Of a DNA stretch of 64,000 nt, positions 1 to 10,732 are shown piece by piece. This stretch comes from Citrobacter amalonaticus (GTDB taxonomy: Bacteria > Pseudomonadota > Gammaproteobacteria > Enterobacterales > Enterobacteriaceae). Numbering within the stretch: the stretch's first letter is position 1; every line of letters starts with the position of its first letter. The stretch is taken from contig JARDVN010000001.1 of the NCBI GenBank assembly GCA_028994555.1, positions 2,480,001 through 2,544,000 on the forward strand, in the 5' to 3' direction. The translations under genes were made by a program, and so were the position numbers. Below the pieces are notes generated by a model. That model searched no databases. It saw nothing but the letters and a program-made list of their open reading frames with translations, and had not been told where the DNA came from.

Positions 1-192
1 GCTGGCGATCACCGGCGCATCAATCGCCAGCAATGAACCAGTGAGTGTGACGCTGGTAGAGACGATGCGTTCAGGTTTGTGTTCCAGCGTATGGCTGCCG
101 CGGACGTCGGTCACTTGACGCGGCCAGTCCGCCGCGTGCGCTGAGGAGAATCCGAAAACAAAGAGCGTAACGAGCAGGGAAGGCAATCTCAC
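1..192 (-). CDS. fepB: FepB, ferric enterobactin periplasmic binding protein (5' end only)
   Basis: Periplasmic carrier that hands ferric enterobactin to the FepDGC inner-membrane importer. Only the first 64 codons lie in the window. They read as a short basic start, a hydrophobic stretch and an AHA-A-type signal peptidase site, then DWPRQVTD and the [22 protein letters not shown] segment typical of FepB. The start is GTG at 190-192: an in-frame TGA sits two codons upstream, so no earlier start is possible, and AGGAA precedes it. It is divergent from entC and shares the Fur-controlled intergenic region. The identification rests on the recalled E. coli FepB sequence. Confidence 0.93.
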   Translation of the reverse strand, partial: MRLPSLLVTLFVFGFSSAHAADWPRQVTDVRGSHTLEHKPERIVSTSVTLTGSLLAIDAPVIAS

Positions 193-220
193 AAATCAGT
201 TCCTGTGCTGAGTTATTAAT

Positions 221-239
221 GCTTCTCATTTTCATTATT
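221..239. promoter_or_regulatory. Fur box, fepB side
   Basis: About 12 of 19 positions match the Fur consensus GATAATGATAATCATTATC. It lies 29 bases upstream of the fepB GTG. The fepB-entC region of E. coli is known to be Fur-repressed in both directions; the match here is weaker than the entC-side box. Confidence 0.5.
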
Positions 240-287
240 AAGCGAAAGGGATGCAAGCGTTAGTCGCACTTTGTGCGACCTCAAGAG

Positions 288-316
288 TTGACATGTCGCC
301 TGTTTGCTTTTAGGTT
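288..316 (+). promoter_or_regulatory. Probable sigma-70 promoter of the ent operon
   Basis: A perfect -35 box TTGACA (288-293) is followed after 17 bases by TAGGTT (311-316) as -10. Transcription would start just before the Fur box at 330-348, so Fur-Fe would block it. This is a motif call only. Confidence 0.55.
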
Positions 317-329
317 AGCGCCCGAAAAT

Positions 330-348
330 ATAAATGATAATCATTATT
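330..348. promoter_or_regulatory. Fur box, entC side
   Basis: Fifteen of 19 positions match the Fur consensus, with the core ATGATAATCATTAT intact. It sits about 30 bases before the entC start and downstream of the predicted -10 box, as expected for iron-dependent repression of enterobactin synthesis. Confidence 0.75.
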
Positions 349-376
349 AAAACCTTTATCATTTTTGGAGGATGAT

Positions 377-1554
377 ATGGATACGTCTTTGGCCGAGGAA
401 GTTCAGCACACCATGGAAACACTTGCGCCCCATCGCTTTTTCTTTATGTCGCCGTATCGGAGTTTCACGACGTCGGGATGCTTCGCCCGGTTCGATGAAC
501 CCGCCATTCACGGCGATTCGCCAGACAGCCCCTTCCAACAAAAATTACACGCCCTGTTCACCGATGCCAAAGCGCAGGGTATCGCAAACCCAGTTATGGT
601 GGGGGGCGATTCCGTTCGATACTCGCCAGCCCTCATCGCTATTTATTCCCGAGAGCTGGCAGACCTTTTCTCGCCAGGAAAAACAACAGTCATCTCGCTA
701 CTTTACTGCTCATCAGGCGCTGAGCGTTACGGCACGTAAAGCGATTCCAGAACAGGATATGTTCGAAGAGATGGTCGCGCGCGCTGCCGCGCTGACGGCG
801 ACGCCGGACGTCGACAAAGTGGTGCTCTCGCGACTGATTGATATCACAACCGACGCTGAGATCAACAGCGGCGCGCTGCTGGAGCGTCTGGTCGCGCAAA
901 ACCCGGTTAGTTACAACTTCCATGTACCGCTGGCGGACGGCGGCGTTCTGCTCGGCGCGAGCCCGGAACTGCTGCTGCGCAAAGAGGGCGATCGCTTTAG
1001 CTCATTGCCGCTGGCGGGTTCCGCGCGTCGCCAGCCGGATGACGTGCTGGATCGGGAAGCCGGCAACCGTCTGCTGGCCTCTGAAAAAGATCGCCATGAA
1101 CACGATCTGGTTACGCAGGCAATGAAAGCCGTGCTGCGCGATCGCAGCCAGAACTTACGGTTTCCGTCTTCTCCACAGCTTATTACCACGCCAACACTCT
1201 GGCACCTCGGTACGCCGTTTGAAGGAAAGGCCAATGTCGGTGAAAACGCCCTGACGCTGGCCTGCCTGCTGCACCCAACGCCAGCGCTGAGCGGCTTCCC
1301 GCATCATGTGGCGAAACAGTGGATTGCTGAACTGGAGCCGTTCGACCGCGAACTGTTTGGCGGCATTGTCGGCTGGTGCGACGCCGAAGGTAATGGTGAA
1401 TGGGTAGTCACGATCCGCTGTGCGACGTTACGTAAAAACCAGGTGCGTCTGTTTGCGGGGGGCAGGGATTGTCCCGGCCTCTTCGCCGGTCGGGGAGTGG
1501 CGCGAAACGGGCGTCAAACTCTCCACTATGTTGAACGTTTTTGGATTGCATTAA
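377..1554 (+). CDS. entC: EntC, isochorismate synthase (two apparent frameshifts)
   Basis: Converts chorismate to isochorismate, the first committed step of 2,3-dihydroxybenzoate and enterobactin synthesis in the cytoplasm. The product begins [10 protein letters not shown] and carries the chorismate-binding core ([38 protein letters not shown]). As given, the frame breaks twice: an extra G in the run at 601-606 and another at 1457-1462. Removing one G from each gives exactly 391 residues, the E. coli length, ending in NVFGLH. The ATG at 377 is chosen over the TTG at 365 because it matches the family start and has GGAGG upstream. First gene of entCEBAH; entE follows after 9 bases. Confidence 0.95.
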
Positions 1555-1563
1555 GGAGCGATG

Positions 1564-3173
1564 ATGAGCATTCCTTTCACCCGGTGGCCTGACGAATTTG
1601 CCCGTCGTTACCGTGAAAAAGGCTACTGGCAGGATCTGCCACTCACGGATATTTTAACCCGTCACGCCGAAAACGATCATCCGGCGGTGATCGACGGTGA
1701 ACGTTGTTTGAGTTATCGCCAGTTGAACCAGGCGGCGGATAACCTTGCCTGTACGCTGCGCCGCCAGGGGATCAAATCCGGCGAAACCGCGCTGGTGCAA
1801 TTGGGCAATGTTGCTGAGTTGTACATTACGTTCTTTGCGCTGCTGAAGCTTGGCGTCGCGCCGGTGTTGGCCCTGTTCAGCCATCAGCGTACTGAACTGA
1901 CTGCGTATGCGAAGCAAATCGAACCCGCGCTGCTGATTGCCGATCGCGAGCACGCGCTGTTTGCCAGTGACGATTTCCTGAATACCTTTATCGCTCAGCA
2001 TAGCGCCATTCGCGTCGTGCATCTGCTCAATGACGCGGGTGAACATAATTTGCAGGCAGCAATCAATCAGCCTGCGGAGAATTTTATCGCCACGCCGTCG
2101 CCTGCGGATGAAGTAGCTTACTTCCAGCTCTCCGGCGGCACGACCGGGACACCGAAGCTGATCCCGCGGACCCACAATGATTATTACTACAGCGTCCGCC
2201 GCAGCAATGAAATTTGTCACTTCACGGCGGACACGCGTTTTTTTATGCGCAATCCCCGCCGCCCATAACTATGCCATGAGCTCGCCAGGTTCGCTGGGGG
2301 TGTTTCTCGCCGGCGGAACCGTGGTACTGGCGGCGGACCCGAGCGCCACGCTGTGCTTCCCGCTGATTGAAAAACATCAGATCAACGCGACGGCGCTGGT
2401 TCCGCCAGCGGTCAGCCTGTGGCTGCAGGCGATTAATGAATGGGGCAGCAATGCGCAACTGGCTTCGCTGAAGCTGTTGCAGGTCGGCGGTGCGCGTTTG
2501 TCCGCTTCGCTGGCTGCACGGATCCCGGCGGAGATCGGCTGCCAGTTGCAGCAGGTCTTCGGCATGGCGGAAGGCTTAGTGAACTATACCCGGCTCGACG
2601 ACAGCCCGGAGCGGGTAATCAATACCCAGGGGGCGTCCGATGTGCCCGGATGATGAAGTATGGGTGGCGGATGAAGACGGCAACCCGCTGCCACAGGGCG
2701 AAACGGGACGCCTGATGACGCGCGGTCCGTACACCTTCCGCGGCTACTACAAGAGTCCGCAACATAACGCCAGCGCTTTTGATGCCAACGGTTTCTACTG
2801 CTCAGGCGATCTGATTTCCATCGACCCGGATGGTTACATCACCGTTCAGGGACGAGAGAAAGATCAGATCAACCGTGGCGGCGAGAAAATTGCAGCAGAA
2901 GAGATCGAAAACCTGTTGCTGCGTCATCCGGCGGTGATTCATGCGGCTCTGGTCAGTATGGAAGATGAGCTGATGGGTGAGAAAAGCTGTGCGTTTCTGG
3001 TGGTGAAAGAATCGCTGCGTGCGGTGCAGGTGCGCCGCTTCCTGCGTGAGCAGGGCGTCGCTGAATTCAAGTTACCGGACAAGGTGGAGATTGTTGAGGC
3101 GTTGCCTCTGACCCCGGTCGGTAAAGTCGATAAAAAACAATTACGTCAGTGGCTGGCAACACGTTCGGCCTGA
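1564..3173 (+). CDS. entE: EntE, 2,3-dihydroxybenzoate-AMP ligase (two apparent frameshifts)
   Basis: Activates 2,3-dihydroxybenzoate with ATP and loads it onto the aryl carrier domain of EntB. ANL-family motifs are present: [10 protein letters not shown] (phosphate loop), the GMAEG region, and the C-terminal hinge and lysine motif ([27 protein letters not shown]). The frame is broken by an extra T in 2238-2244 (read [15 protein letters not shown] once corrected) and an extra G in 2629-2633. Corrected length is 535 residues, one fewer than E. coli. ATG at 1564 rather than 1561 is used because it matches MSIPFTRWP. Nine bases after entC; entB starts 13 bases later. Confidence 0.95.
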
Positions 3174-3186
3174 AGGAGAACACGAA

Positions 3187-4043
3187 ATGGCAATTCCTAA
3201 ACTGCAGGCTTATGCACTGCCAACCGCGCTCGATGTTCCGGTCAATAAGGTTAACTGGGCGTTCGACCCGGATCGTGCAGCGCTGCTGATCCACGATATG
3301 CAGGACTACTTCGTCAGCTTCTGGGGTGAAAACTGTCCGATGATGGCGCAGGTGATCGCCAATATCGCCGCCCTGCGTAGCTACTGCAAAGCGCATAACA
3401 TTCCGGTCTATTACACCGCGCAACCGAAGGAACAGAGCGATGAAGATCGCGCCCTCCTTAACGACATGTGGGGGCCGGGATTGACGCGTTCGCCGGAACA
3501 GCAAAAGGTGGTCGCGGCGCTGGCGCCCGACGAAGCCGATAATGTACTGGTGAAATGGCGCTACAGCGCGTTCCATCGCTCGCCGCTGGAACAGATGCTG
3601 AAAGAAACGGGCCGCGATCAGCTGATTATCACCGGCGTGTATGCGCACATCGGCTGCATGACTACCGCGACGGACGCTTTCATGCGCGATATCAAACCGT
3701 TTATGGTGGCGGATGCGCTGGCCGATTTCAGCCGGGAAGAACACCTGATGTCGCTGAAATACGTTGCAGGACGCTCAGGCCGTGTGGTGATGACCCAGGA
3801 GCTTCTGCCCACGCCGGTTCCAGCCAGCAAAGAGGAATTGCGGGCGCTGATTTTACCGCTTCTGGATGAGTCTGATGAGCCGATGGATGATGAGAATCTG
3901 ATCGATTACGGTCTGGACTCGGTACGGATGATGGCGCTGGCTGCGCGCTGGCGTAAAGTGCATGGCGATATCGACTTTGTGATGCTGGCGAAAAACCCGA
4001 CCATTGATGCCTGGTGGGCACTGCTCTCTCGCGAGGTACACTA

Positions 4044-4044
<1 letters not shown>
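3187..4044 (+). CDS. entB: EntB, isochorismatase / aryl carrier protein
   Basis: Bifunctional. The N-terminal isochorismatase domain (about residues 1-205; LIHDMQDYF, GVYAHIGCMTTATDAF) makes 2,3-dihydro-2,3-dihydroxybenzoate. The C-terminal aryl carrier domain (about 210-285) has the phosphopantetheine site DYGLDSVRMM with its serine near residue 245, loaded by EntE and read by EntF. It has 285 residues, the normal length, and no frame break. The stop codon overlaps the entA start by one base (TAATG), suggesting translational coupling. Confidence 0.98.
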
Positions 4045-5215
<1,171 letters not shown>

Positions 5216-5255
5216 GCACACATAATGTTATGAGCTTGCAGTGTTAACGGGTGAA

Positions 5256-5277
5256 TGAAGTGATCCAGTTAACAATG
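5256..5277. promoter_or_regulatory. Possible CRP site upstream of cstA
   Basis: AGTGA-N6-TAACA is a two-mismatch version of TGTGA-N6-TCACA, centred about 135 bases before cstA. E. coli cstA is known to need cAMP-CRP. The 185-base entH-cstA gap also holds an imperfect hairpin (GATGTTA/TAACATC, 5339-5366) shortly before the start codon. The site is a motif guess. Confidence 0.35.
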
Positions 5278-5400
5278 CAATGTAAATAGTCGGTGATACT
5301 TCGGGTTTATTGGGTTGTCAGGTTGTTAAAACCAGAAAAGATGTTATAGAAACAAAATGTAACATCTCTCTTCTCTGGAACACGCAAACGGATAACAACC

Positions 5401-7506
5401 ATGAATAAATCAGGGAAATACCTCATCTGGACAGTGCTCTCGGTAATGGGTGCATTTGCTCTGGGTTATATTGCGCTAAACCGTGGGGAACAGATCAACG
5501 CACTGTGGATAGTCGTGGCGTCGGTCTGTGTCTATCTCATTGCCTATCGTTTCTACGGTCTGTACATCGCGAAAAATGTGCTGGCGGTTGACCCGACACG
5601 TATGACGCCTGCAGTACGCCATAACGACGGGCTCGACTACGTCCCCACCGATAAAAAAGTCTTGTTTGGCCACCATTTTGCGGCGATTGCCGGCGCGGGT
5701 CCGTTAGTCGGACCGGTACTGGCGGCGCAAATGGGCTATCTGCCGGGCATGATCTGGCTGCTGGCTGGCGTGGTTCTGGCCGGGGCCGTTCAGGATTTTA
5801 TGGTGCTTTTTGTGTCGACACGTCGTGATGGTCGCTCGCTGGGTGAACTGGTCAAAGAAGAGATGGGTCCCACCGCCGGCGTCATTGCGCTGGTGGCCTG
5901 TTTCATGATCATGGTGATTATCCTCGCTGTGCTGGCGATGATTGTGGTGAAAGCGCTGACCCACAGTCCGTGGGGAACTTACACTGTCGCGTTCACCATC
6001 CCGCTGGCGATCTTTATGGGGATCTATTTGCGCTATCTGCGTCCGGGTCGTATCGGCGAAGTGTCGGTTATCGGTCTGGTGTTCCTCGTGTTCGCCATTA
6101 TTTCCGGCGGCTGGGTCGCGGAAAGCCCAACCTGGGCGCCGTATTTTGACTTCACCGGCGTGCAGTTAACCTGGATGCTGGTGGGCTACGGCTTCGTGGC
6201 GGCGGTACTGCCGGTGTGGCTGCTGCTGGCGCCGCGCGACTACCTCTCAACCTTCCTGAAAATCGGGACGATTGTCGGTCTGGCGGTTGGCATTCTGATC
6301 ATGCGCCCGACGCTGACGATGCCTGCACTGACTAAATTCGTCGACGGCACCGGTCCGGTGTGGACGGGTAACCTGTTCCCGTTCCTGTTTATCACTATCG
6401 CCTGTGGTGCGGTATCCGGTTTCCACGCGCTGATCTCCTCCGGCACCACGCCGAAGATGCTGGCGAACGAAGGTCAGGCCTGCTTCATTGGCTACGGCGG
6501 TATGCTGATGGAATCGTTTGTGGCCATCATGGCGCTGGTTTCTGCCTGTATCATCGATCCGGGCGTCTACTTTGCCATGAACAGCCCGATGGCCGTGCTG
6601 GCGCCTGCCGGTACTACGGATGTGGTGGCGTCTGCCGCTCAGGTGGTCAGTAGCTGGGGCTTTGCGATTACGCCGGATACGCTGCATCAGATTGCCAACG
6701 AGGTGGGTGAGCAGTCGATCATCTCCCGTGCAGGTGGTGCGCCGACGCTCGCAGTGGGGATGGCCTATATTCTGCACGGCGCGCTGGGCGGCATGATGGA
6801 TGTGGCCTTCTGGTATCACTTCGCCATTCTGTTCGAAGCGCTGTTTATTCTGACCGCGGTTGACGCCGGTACGCGTGCAGCACGTTTTATGCTGCAGGAT
6901 CTGCTGGGCGTGGTTTCGCCAGGCCTTAAACGTACGGACTCACTGCCAGCCAACCTGCTGGCGACTGCGTTGTGCGTACTGGCGTGGGGCTATTTCCTGC
7001 ATCAGGGCGTGGTGGATCCGTTAGGTGGCATTAACACCCTGTGGCCGCTGTTCGGCATTGCCAACCAGATGTTGGCAGGTATGGCGCTGATGCTCTGTGC
7101 AGTTGTTCTGTTTAAGATGAAACGTCAGCGTTATGCGTGGGTGGCGCTGGTCCCGACCGCATGGCTGCTGATTTGTACCCTGACGGCAGGCTGGCAGAAA
7201 TCTTTCAGCCCGGATACGAAAGTGGGCTTCCTGGCTATCGCCAATAAGTTCCAGGCGATGATCGACAGCGGCAATATCCCGCCGCAGTACACTGAATCGC
7301 AGCTGGCGCAACTGGTGTTTAACAACCGTCTGGATGCGGGCCTGACCATCTTCTTCATGGTGGTGGTCGTGGTACTGGCGCTGTTCTCCATCAAGACGGC
7401 GCTCGCCGCTCTCAAAGAGGACAAGCCGACGGCGAAAGAGACACCGTATGAGCCAATGCCAGAAAATGTGGAAGAGATTGTTGCGCAGGCCAAAGGCGCG
7501 CACTAA
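5401..7506 (+). CDS. cstA: CstA, carbon-starvation pyruvate/peptide transporter
   Basis: Large inner-membrane transporter of the CstA family, induced on carbon starvation in E. coli and implicated in peptide and pyruvate uptake. It has 701 residues, the E. coli length, with more than a dozen hydrophobic segments. Family hallmarks are visible: LFGHHFAAIAGAGPLVGPVL near residue 90, the CGAVSGFHALISSGTTPK region, and the GTRAARFMLQD segment. The frame is clean over 2.1 kb. ybdD follows, as is usual for cstA-type genes paired with a small YbdD/YjiX protein. Confidence 0.97.
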   Translation: MNKSGKYLIWTVLSVMGAFALGYIALNRGEQINALWIVVASVCVYLIAYRFYGLYIAKNVLAVDPTRMTPAVRHNDGLDYVPTDKKVLFGHHFAAIAGAGPLVGPVLAAQMGYLPGMIWLLAGVVLAGAVQDFMVLFVSTRRDGRSLGELVKEEMGPTAGVIALVACFMIMVIILAVLAMIVVKALTHSPWGTYTVAFTIPLAIFMGIYLRYLRPGRIGEVSVIGLVFLVFAIISGGWVAESPTWAPYFDFTGVQLTWMLVGYGFVAAVLPVWLLLAPRDYLSTFLKIGTIVGLAVGILIMRPTLTMPALTKFVDGTGPVWTGNLFPFLFITIACGAVSGFHALISSGTTPKMLANEGQACFIGYGGMLMESFVAIMALVSACIIDPGVYFAMNSPMAVLAPAGTTDVVASAAQVVSSWGFAITPDTLHQIANEVGEQSIISRAGGAPTLAVGMAYILHGALGGMMDVAFWYHFAILFEALFILTAVDAGTRAARFMLQDLLGVVSPGLKRTDSLPANLLATALCVLAWGYFLHQGVVDPLGGINTLWPLFGIANQMLAGMALMLCAVVLFKMKRQRYAWVALVPTAWLLICTLTAGWQKSFSPDTKVGFLAIANKFQAMIDSGNIPPQYTESQLAQLVFNNRLDAGLTIFFMVVVVVLALFSIKTALAALKEDKPTAKETPYEPMPENVEEIVAQAKGAH

Positions 7507-7518
7507 CGTGTAATTATG

Positions 7519-7542
7519 CCCCTCTCCCAATCGGGAGAGGGG
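7519..7542 (+). terminator. Hairpin between cstA and ybdD
   Basis: A perfect 10-bp stem (CCCCTCTCCC / GGGAGAGGGG) with a 4-base loop is followed by GATTTTCT. The U-tract is poor, so it may be an attenuator or mRNA-stability hairpin that lowers ybdD relative to cstA, rather than a full terminator. Confidence 0.5.
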
Positions 7543-7564
7543 GATTTTCTGACAGGTGGTAATG

Positions 7565-7762
7565 ATGTTTGATACGCTTTCGAAAGCCGGGAAATATCTG
7601 GGCCAGGCCGCAAAACTAATGATTGGCGTGCCAGATTATGACAACTACGTCGAGCATATGCGGATCACCCATCCGGATCAGACTCCAATGACCTATGAGG
7701 AGTTTTTCCGTGAGCGCCAGGATGCACGCTATGGCGGTAAAGGCGGAGCGCGCTGCTGTTGA
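7565..7762 (+). CDS. ybdD: YbdD, small CstA-associated protein
   Basis: 65-residue cytoplasmic protein of the YbdD/YjiX family, always found beside cstA-type transporters. In the related BtsT/YjiX pair it is needed for pyruvate uptake, so a similar role with CstA is inferred. Sequence features are [10 protein letters not shown], the [24 protein letters not shown] end and a terminal CC. The ATG at 7565 gives the family length and the best spacing from AGGTGG (7554-7559); an ATG one codon earlier is too close to it. Confidence 0.93.
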   Translation: MFDTLSKAGKYLGQAAKLMIGVPDYDNYVEHMRITHPDQTPMTYEEFFRERQDARYGGKGGARCC

Positions 7763-7778
7763 AGGTGAGAGGATTCGG

Positions 7779-7800
7779 GCCGGATAGCGCGCCATCCGGC
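7779..7800. repeat. REP element
   Basis: Palindromic GCCGGAT...ATCCGGC unit of the enterobacterial REP type, between the convergent ybdD and ybdM genes. Such elements sit in 3' ends and stabilise mRNA or terminate transcription. Confidence 0.75.
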
Positions 7801-7809
7801 ACAATCAGG

Positions 7810-8427
7810 TTATTTCACCGTCCAGGCTTTTGAAAACCGACGGCCAGCAAACAGTTCCTGAAGACCGTTAATCTGTTTCAGGCGCAGGACTTCGTCTTCG
7901 TCCATCCCAAGTTCCTTACCGATTCTTTCGTCTTCCCATCCCAGTAATGCCAGTTCACGGACGATCTCAGACATCGCGTGGATCTGATGACGGCCACGGG
8001 CTCGGTTGTGGCGAATGGTCGCTGCCATGCGGTCATGGCGCTCTCCCTCCAGACAAGTAATGGGTAAATAACCTTTGAGACGGGATTTGAGCGTGGTTTT
8101 ACTTTTCCCCAGTTCATGGCGGTGAAAACCATCGACGATCTCATACTCTTCCGGACTGGATTGGGTGGCAACAATGGGCTGGGTGAAGCCATCCGCCTCA
8201 ATGGATTTCAGCAGCAGCTTTTTCTCCGGCGGAGCGACGTTATTGGGATTGTAATCGTTAGGCGAAATATGTTCGTTTTTTATCCATAACACACAGTCAA
8301 CTGGCTCGTCACGAAACGGACTGACGCTGTGAATCGCTTTTCTGAACTCATTGATGGCCTTAATTCGTTCGTCATCAGACAAGCCAGAGAGATAGCTAAG
8401 GAGATCCTGAGTTAATCGTTGTTGCAT
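7810..8427 (-). CDS. ybdM: YbdM, ParB-like domain protein (IbrB homologue)
   Basis: 205 residues from the ATG at 8427. The first 130 residues resemble the ParB/Srx N-terminal fold: GFTQPIV (box I) and YEIVDGFHRHELG (box II, with GFHR in place of the usual GERR), then HNRARGRH. A helix-turn-helix-like segment follows (LALLGWEDERIGKELGMDEDEVLRL). ybdN lies upstream and its last 16 bases overlap this start, so the two are translated together. GGGGA before 8427 favours that start over ATG 8439. The homologue IbrB, with IbrA, raises expression of immunoglobulin-binding genes in some E. coli; the molecular activity is unknown. Confidence 0.9.
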   Translation of the reverse strand: MQQRLTQDLLSYLSGLSDDERIKAINEFRKAIHSVSPFRDEPVDCVLWIKNEHISPNDYNPNNVAPPEKKLLLKSIEADGFTQPIVATQSSPEEYEIVDGFHRHELGKSKTTLKSRLKGYLPITCLEGERHDRMAATIRHNRARGRHQIHAMSEIVRELALLGWEDERIGKELGMDEDEVLRLKQINGLQELFAGRRFSKAWTVK

Positions 8428-9635
8428 AAAATTCCCCATTCCTTGCGTTTCGCTTTCATGCGTTCGCTATAACGCTGGTAACTTTTCGGTTTAGTTGGGC
8501 TGAAAGAGAGCGCCCGACACCAGTAATCATTGTTCAATAACACTTTGCAGATGCGTCGCCAGGAGGGGATATCTTTCGAACCAATATCACCAGTCTGCGT
8601 TTGCGGGATCTCACCGAGGCCGTTTTTCTTGTACCACTGTAAATAGACGGCGATTTTGTTGCGGTAATGCTCTGCCGTGGTGACTGGCATGCTGAGCAGT
8701 AACAGCATGGCGTAGTCCTGCCAGCTCAAGTGATCGGGCTTGAGAATTTTTCGATGGCCGTAGAAGTGATTATCCTGCCCGGCGTAGATCCCGCCGCTTC
8801 TGACGCCACTCACGCGCTCGCACATCGCTGCCCATCTTTCTGGCTCAACAACATGATAGAGCCATAATCCCTGGCGCTGTTCAGGGCCAAATGGTTCACA
8901 AATACGCATGTAACGGGACGGGACACCGGCCTGATACATCAGGTTATAGAGCGGATTACAGGGTAAATTTGTGCGACCAAACCAGGTCCAGATATCGGCT
9001 GTTTTCCAGTCATACAGCGGATAGATATACCAGGTATGTCCGCCTGGCGCGGCGGTCGTCCAGGGTTTGTCATCGGCAAAACGCTGTTTACGTAAACTGG
9101 CGATTGCCACAAAACGGTTATAGGACTCATCGGCCCGAATCCCGATCATCATGGCTGCCGGGCGTTTATTCGAAAACCAGTCGGCAAATTCACGCACAAA
9201 CTGTTCGAAGGTCATGCCGGATTGATAGAAGGGAAAATAGCCGGGATCGGTAATGGCGTCTGGCGGCGGCTGACGAACCCACTGGGCATCGGGTTCCCAG
9301 CACTGCCATTCAGGTTGAAACTGCGACAGTGAGTTTTGGGTGGTGAGCGGAAGGGCAACCCAATAGAAATGGTCGATGACATCGGCATACATTTCGCGCA
9401 ACGCGGTAATATAACTAATGGTACAGGAAAATTGCGCTTCCCAGTCAATGAATAACACATTGATTTTTTTGTGTAGCTTACGCGCAATATTTGCCGTCAG
9501 ATGTAACATCAAGCCGGAATCTTTACCACCAGAAAAAGAAATACACACGCGGGGAAGATTTTCGAGAGTCCAGGTAATGCGTTCTTCAGCGGCTTCAAGA
9601 ACATTTTGGTTTAATGGTACTTTATAAATTGACAT
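8412..9635 (-). CDS. ybdN: YbdN, PAPS-reductase-family PP-loop protein (IbrA homologue)
   Basis: 407 residues. The N-terminal PP-loop SFSGGKDSGLML (SGGKDS at 35-40) marks the adenosine-phosphosulfate reductase / N-type ATP pyrophosphatase fold, the same fold as DndC of DNA phosphorothioation systems. A C-terminal region of about 200 residues (DUF3440-like, with WYKKNGLGEIP and DIPSWRRICKVLLNND) is specific to the YbdN/IbrA group. No assimilatory reductase signature ECG(I/L)H is seen, so ordinary sulfate assimilation is unlikely. It forms a two-gene unit with ybdM behind a 314-base AT-rich leader. The substrate is unknown; nucleotide or nucleic-acid modification is a guess from the fold. Confidence 0.9.
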   Translation of the reverse strand: MSIYKVPLNQNVLEAAEERITWTLENLPRVCISFSGGKDSGLMLHLTANIARKLHKKINVLFIDWEAQFSCTISYITALREMYADVIDHFYWVALPLTTQNSLSQFQPEWQCWEPDAQWVRQPPPDAITDPGYFPFYQSGMTFEQFVREFADWFSNKRPAAMMIGIRADESYNRFVAIASLRKQRFADDKPWTTAAPGGHTWYIYPLYDWKTADIWTWFGRTNLPCNPLYNLMYQAGVPSRYMRICEPFGPEQRQGLWLYHVVEPERWAAMCERVSGVRSGGIYAGQDNHFYGHRKILKPDHLSWQDYAMLLLLSMPVTTAEHYRNKIAVYLQWYKKNGLGEIPQTQTGDIGSKDIPSWRRICKVLLNNDYWCRALSFSPTKPKSYQRYSERMKAKRKEWGILCNND

Positions 9636-9949
9636 ATCTCGCTCATCCTTAAAGTCGAGCTGTATGAAACAGATATCTCTCTATAATATAAGAATTTTTT
9701 TCAAGTGTGCAATGCTTAAGTCGTTTCGGTGAATAAATTAACGCATATTTAATATATAAAATTTGAATATATTTCATAAATATTATATACACGCTATGCA
9801 AGGAGTTGTGGCTAAAAACAACATAATTTGAAAAGAAATGTTTCTCTGTAATTTATTTTGGAGTGGCTTACCTATAAAGTATTTATAATGGTTGTCATAA
9901 AAATATTTAGGGTAATTATATTTTAATTACATATAATTACCCGTATTAA
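9636..9949. other. AT-rich intergenic region between ybdN and dsbG
   Basis: 314 bases without a gene and far richer in A+T than the flanking genes, with many TATA- and ATTTA-like strings. It must hold the ybdN promoter and the 3' end of dsbG (both genes are on the minus strand). The composition resembles H-NS-bound promoters. No clear hairpin terminator was seen. Confidence 0.6.
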
Positions 9950-10697
9950 TTATGGATGAGCCATCATAGCATCCAGTTGCGCTTTTTCAGGTAAGCCAAC
10001 GACCTGCTGGAGAACGTTATCTTTATTCATATAATAAATTGCAGGCGTGACGTTTGCGCCTAAATCATCCATGATTTTCTGGTTTACATTGAGGATTTTC
10101 ATGTGGTCCGGAGAAATCGCGCCAGGTACAGTAAGCGCCATTTTTCCGCCAGAGGCTTCATAATCATGCCAGGTTTTTGCCGGATCGTTCGATGCCAGAA
10201 TGGCAGCGGCGGTGGCAGGACTTTCTGGTTTGATGACGCCGACGAGTAGCGTACGTAACTGTACTTTGCCGGACTCCACCCATGGCCGAGCCTGTTGCCA
10301 GAACTGTTTGCAGTACGGACAGAAAGGATCAGCAAAAACATAGAGCACCACCGGAGCGTCTTTCTTGCCATCGAGAAGCCAGTCGGCTTTCTCCATGCGC
10401 TGCCACATTTCCCGTCCGGCAGGCGTATAGATCTCTTTCTCTATCAACTGATTGCTCAGGTTTTCGCCTTTTTCATTGTACATGTAGCCTGAAATGGCCT
10501 GTTTGCCATCAGGCGTCAGGTAGATAGTGACCCCCCATATCCTGATATTTCCCAAGATAGCCTTTCATCCCGCCGGGTGCATCGAACGACTTTATAATGG
10601 TAATCCCTTGTTTTTCTATCGCTTTAACGGGCGCAGGCAGGTCTTCGGCCCAGGCAATAAGAGGAAAGAGGGAGAGCAAAAGCGTACGTTTTAACAT
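9950..10697 (-). CDS. dsbG: DsbG, periplasmic disulfide isomerase/reductase (one apparent frameshift)
   Basis: Periplasmic thioredoxin-fold protein that keeps single cysteines reduced and isomerises disulfides, recycled by DsbD. The signal peptide [17 protein letters not shown] is followed by ED; the dimerisation domain comes next and then the thioredoxin domain with [11 protein letters not shown] (CPYC near residue 126). The cis-proline loop is NVTPAIYY. An extra C in 10531-10536 splits the frame after YLGKYQDM; corrected, the protein has 248 residues as in E. coli. It is divergent from ahpC across a region with a likely OxyR site, and E. coli dsbG is in the OxyR regulon. Confidence 0.95.
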
Positions 10698-10732
10698 CTT
10701 TTATCCTTATAAATCAGAGCGATTGCGAGAAT

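Noticed and set aside
71..256. 61-codon minus-strand ORF at the left edge
   Set aside because: It is out of frame with the FepB N-terminus encoded at 1-192, which has a signal peptide and clear homology.
377..3173. Real loss of enterobactin synthesis (entC and entE as pseudogenes)
   Set aside because: Both genes are otherwise perfectly conserved with exact family length after removing single run bases; entB, entA and entH are intact and the Fur boxes are kept.
6247..6819. Histidine/arginine-rich minus-strand ORF inside cstA
   Set aside because: Typical antisense frame of a membrane-protein gene; not a real protein.
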